Source: Pseudoxanthobacter soli DSM 19599 (GTDB lineage: Bacteria; Pseudomonadota; Alphaproteobacteria; Rhizobiales; Segnochrobactraceae). Taken from it: DNA of 51,992 nucleotides. The stretch lies in contig CAMDHY010000019.1 in the NCBI GenBank assembly GCA_945898215.1, forward strand, positions 1 through 51,992, given 5' to 3'. Below the pieces are notes generated by a model. The model saw only the letters and a list, made by a program, of their open reading frames with translations, searched no databases and was not told where the DNA came from. Positions 50,596-51,992 of the stretch are shown in pieces. Numbering within the stretch: position 1 is the stretch's first letter; each line of letters begins with the position of its first letter. A program made the position numbers and the translations under genes.

Positions 50596-51992
50596 TCAGT
50601 CGATCAGGCGGTGTTCCCGCAGGTAGTCGACGACGCGCTCGGCCGCCATCTCGGCGGGCGCCTGCGAGGTCATCAGATGGATCTCCGCCTGCTCGGGCGC
50701 CTCGTAGGGGCTGTCGATGCCGGTGAAGTTCTTGATCTGGCCGGCCTCGGCCTTTGCGTAGAGACCCTTCGGATCGCGCTGGCGGCAGATCTCGATCGGC
50801 GTATCGACGAAGACCTCGACAAACTCGCCGTCCTCCACGAGGTCGCGCGCCATTCGGCGCTCGGCGCGGAACGGCGAGATGAACGAGACCAGCACGATCA
50901 GGCCGGCATCGACGAACAGCTTCGCCGTCTCCGCGACGCGGCGGATGTTCTCCACGCGGTCGGCGTCGGTGAAGCCGAGGTCGCGATTGAGGCCGTGGCG
51001 GACGTTGTCGCCGTCGAGCACATACGTGTGCCGGCCCATCGCGTGCAGCCGCTTCTCGACCAGGTTCGCGATCGTCGACTTGCCGGAGCCGGAGAGGCCC
51101 GTGAACCACAGGATCGCCGGGTGCTGGCCCTTGAGCGCCGCCCGCGCCACCTTGCCGGTGTCGATCGCCTGCAGATGGATGTTCGTCGCCCGGCGCAGGC
51201 CGAACGAGATCATGCCGGCAGCGACCGTCGCATTGGTTAGACGGTCGATGACGATGAAGGAACCCGTCTCGCGGTTCACCTCGTAAGGATCGAAGGCGAT
51301 CGGCGCCGACAGCGACAGGTTGCAGAAGCCGACCTCGTTGAGGTGCAGTTCCTTCGCCGCCAGATGCTCGAAGGTGTTGACGTCGACCTTATGCTTGATC
51401 TCCGTCACCGACCCGGTGACCGTCTTCGTGCCGAGCTTGATGAGATACGGGCGACCCGGGAACAGCGGTGCGTCGCTCATCCAGACCACGTGGGCGGCGA
51501 ACTGGTCGGTCACCTCCGGCCGGGCGTCGGCGGCCGCGATGACGTCGCCGCGCGACAGGTCGATCTCGTCGGCGAGCGTCAGCGTCACTGCCTCGCCGGC
51601 GTGGGCCTCGCTCAGGTCGCCGTCCATGGTGACGACGCGCTTCACCGTCGAGCGGCGCCCGGAGGTGGCTGCGACGACGCTGTCGCCCGGCCGCACGCTG
51701 CCGCTGGCGATCGTGCCGGAGAAGCCGCGGAAGTCGAGGTTCGGGCGATTGACCCACTGCACCGACATGCGGAACGGACGGCTCTTCAGGTCGTCGCCGA
51801 CTTCGACCGTCTCGAGGTGCTCGATCAGGATCGGGCCGGTGTACCAGGGCGTCCGGTCGCTGCGGGTCGTGACGTTGTCGCCGAAGCGCGCGGAGATCGG
51901 GATAGCCACCTGGGTGTCGAAGCCGCAGGAGGACGCGAAGGTCTGGAAGTCCTTGCGGATCGCGTCCTAGCGGGCCTGGTCGAAATCGACGA
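50596..51992 (-). CDS. cysNC: Bifunctional sulfate adenylyltransferase large subunit / APS kinase (CysNC), 5'-partial and interrupted by TAG
   Basis: The C-terminal half of CysNC, which with CysD makes APS and then PAPS. The visible part includes the CysN barrel domains ([20 protein letters not shown]) and a full APS kinase domain (Walker [50 protein letters not shown]). The GTPase domain lies outside the window. Reading upstream, the frame continues with clear CysN sequence (VDFDQAR, then DAIRKDF) but has an in-frame TAG at 51969-51967 where the family has a residue, usually Tyr. The first start after it is GTG 51909, which would give a 437-residue protein lacking the GTPase domain but keeping APS kinase. 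A real nonsense mutation or a base-call error are both possible. Confidence 0.9.

Noticed and set aside
51967-51969. Recoding of the cysNC TAG as pyrrolysine or readthrough
   Set aside because: CysN is not a pyrrolysine protein and nothing here suggests a pyl system; a single substitution or base-call error is simpler.
1-51992. CRISPR array, tRNA or rRNA genes, phage or conjugation genes
   Set aside because: No regularly spaced repeats, cloverleaf-like sequences or phage/conjugation proteins were seen; the only mobile DNA is the IS end at the left edge.

Overview
The window looks like chromosomal DNA from a very GC-rich alphaproteobacterium, most probably of the Hyphomicrobiales (rhizobial order). 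The main evidence is a complete cyclic beta-1,2-glucan synthetase of NdvB/ChvB type, a fused DctQM TRAP permease, several importer operons with adjacent catabolic genes, heavy use of GTG/TTG starts and 1- or 4-base gene overlaps. I cannot name the genus. No tRNA, rRNA or CRISPR array is visible.

Layout. 1-385: the end of an IS3-family element inserted into an arylsulfatase-like gene, leaving only its signal peptide and N-terminus. 386-1209: no convincing gene. 1210-2232: AraC-type regulator. 2708-11254: the 2,848-residue cyclic glucan synthetase. 11480-11858: AT-rich divergent control region. 11859-17586: a FecR/TPR/outer-membrane-barrel protein directly followed by a CHASE2 nucleotide cyclase. 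17903-23906: a 2-aminoethylphosphonate (AEP) operon (binding protein, ATPase, fused permease, FAD oxidase, phosphonoacetaldehyde hydrolase). 23935-33181 (minus): a nine-gene operon with a polyamine-type ABC importer, a C-N hydrolase, a histamine-dehydrogenase-like flavoprotein, a flavin monooxygenase, RidA and a DUF1028 protein, divergent from a LuxR-type regulator (33295-34116). 34527-37501 (minus): GntR regulator, cupin, nitroreductase and quinone oxidoreductase, divergent from an extradiol-dioxygenase-like gene (37677-38690). 38737-41414 (minus): Tat-exported beta-helix protein and nitronate monooxygenase. 41554-43289: ABC-2 exporter pair. 43315-47785 (minus): TRAP importer plus amidohydrolase. 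48197-49582: aldehyde dehydrogenase. 49730-51992: a sulfotransferase convergent with cysNC (PAPS synthesis), whose CysN part carries an in-frame TAG.

How it fits together. Most of the window is scavenging modules, each pairing an importer with enzymes that strip nitrogen or phosphorus from its substrate: AEP oxidised to phosphonoacetaldehyde and then cleaved by PhnX; an amine oxidised by the histamine-dehydrogenase homologue, with RidA plausibly clearing imines; and a TRAP substrate deaminated or dechlorinated by the amidohydrolase. The strongest candidate for a little-described system is the amine operon. Its flavoprotein carries Gln64/Trp266/Asp357 where trimethylamine dehydrogenase has its aromatic bowl Tyr60/Trp264/Trp355. 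This is the residue set reported for the histamine dehydrogenase of Nocardioides simplex (Gln65/Trp267/Asp358). A second candidate is the FecR-barrel/CHASE2-cyclase pair, which could carry outer-membrane signals to cAMP. Readable control elements include repeated GGGGTAT motifs at the luxR/importer promoter, nested palindromes at gntR, a LacI-type operator at the TRAP operon, and strong hairpins just after two of the three binding-protein genes.
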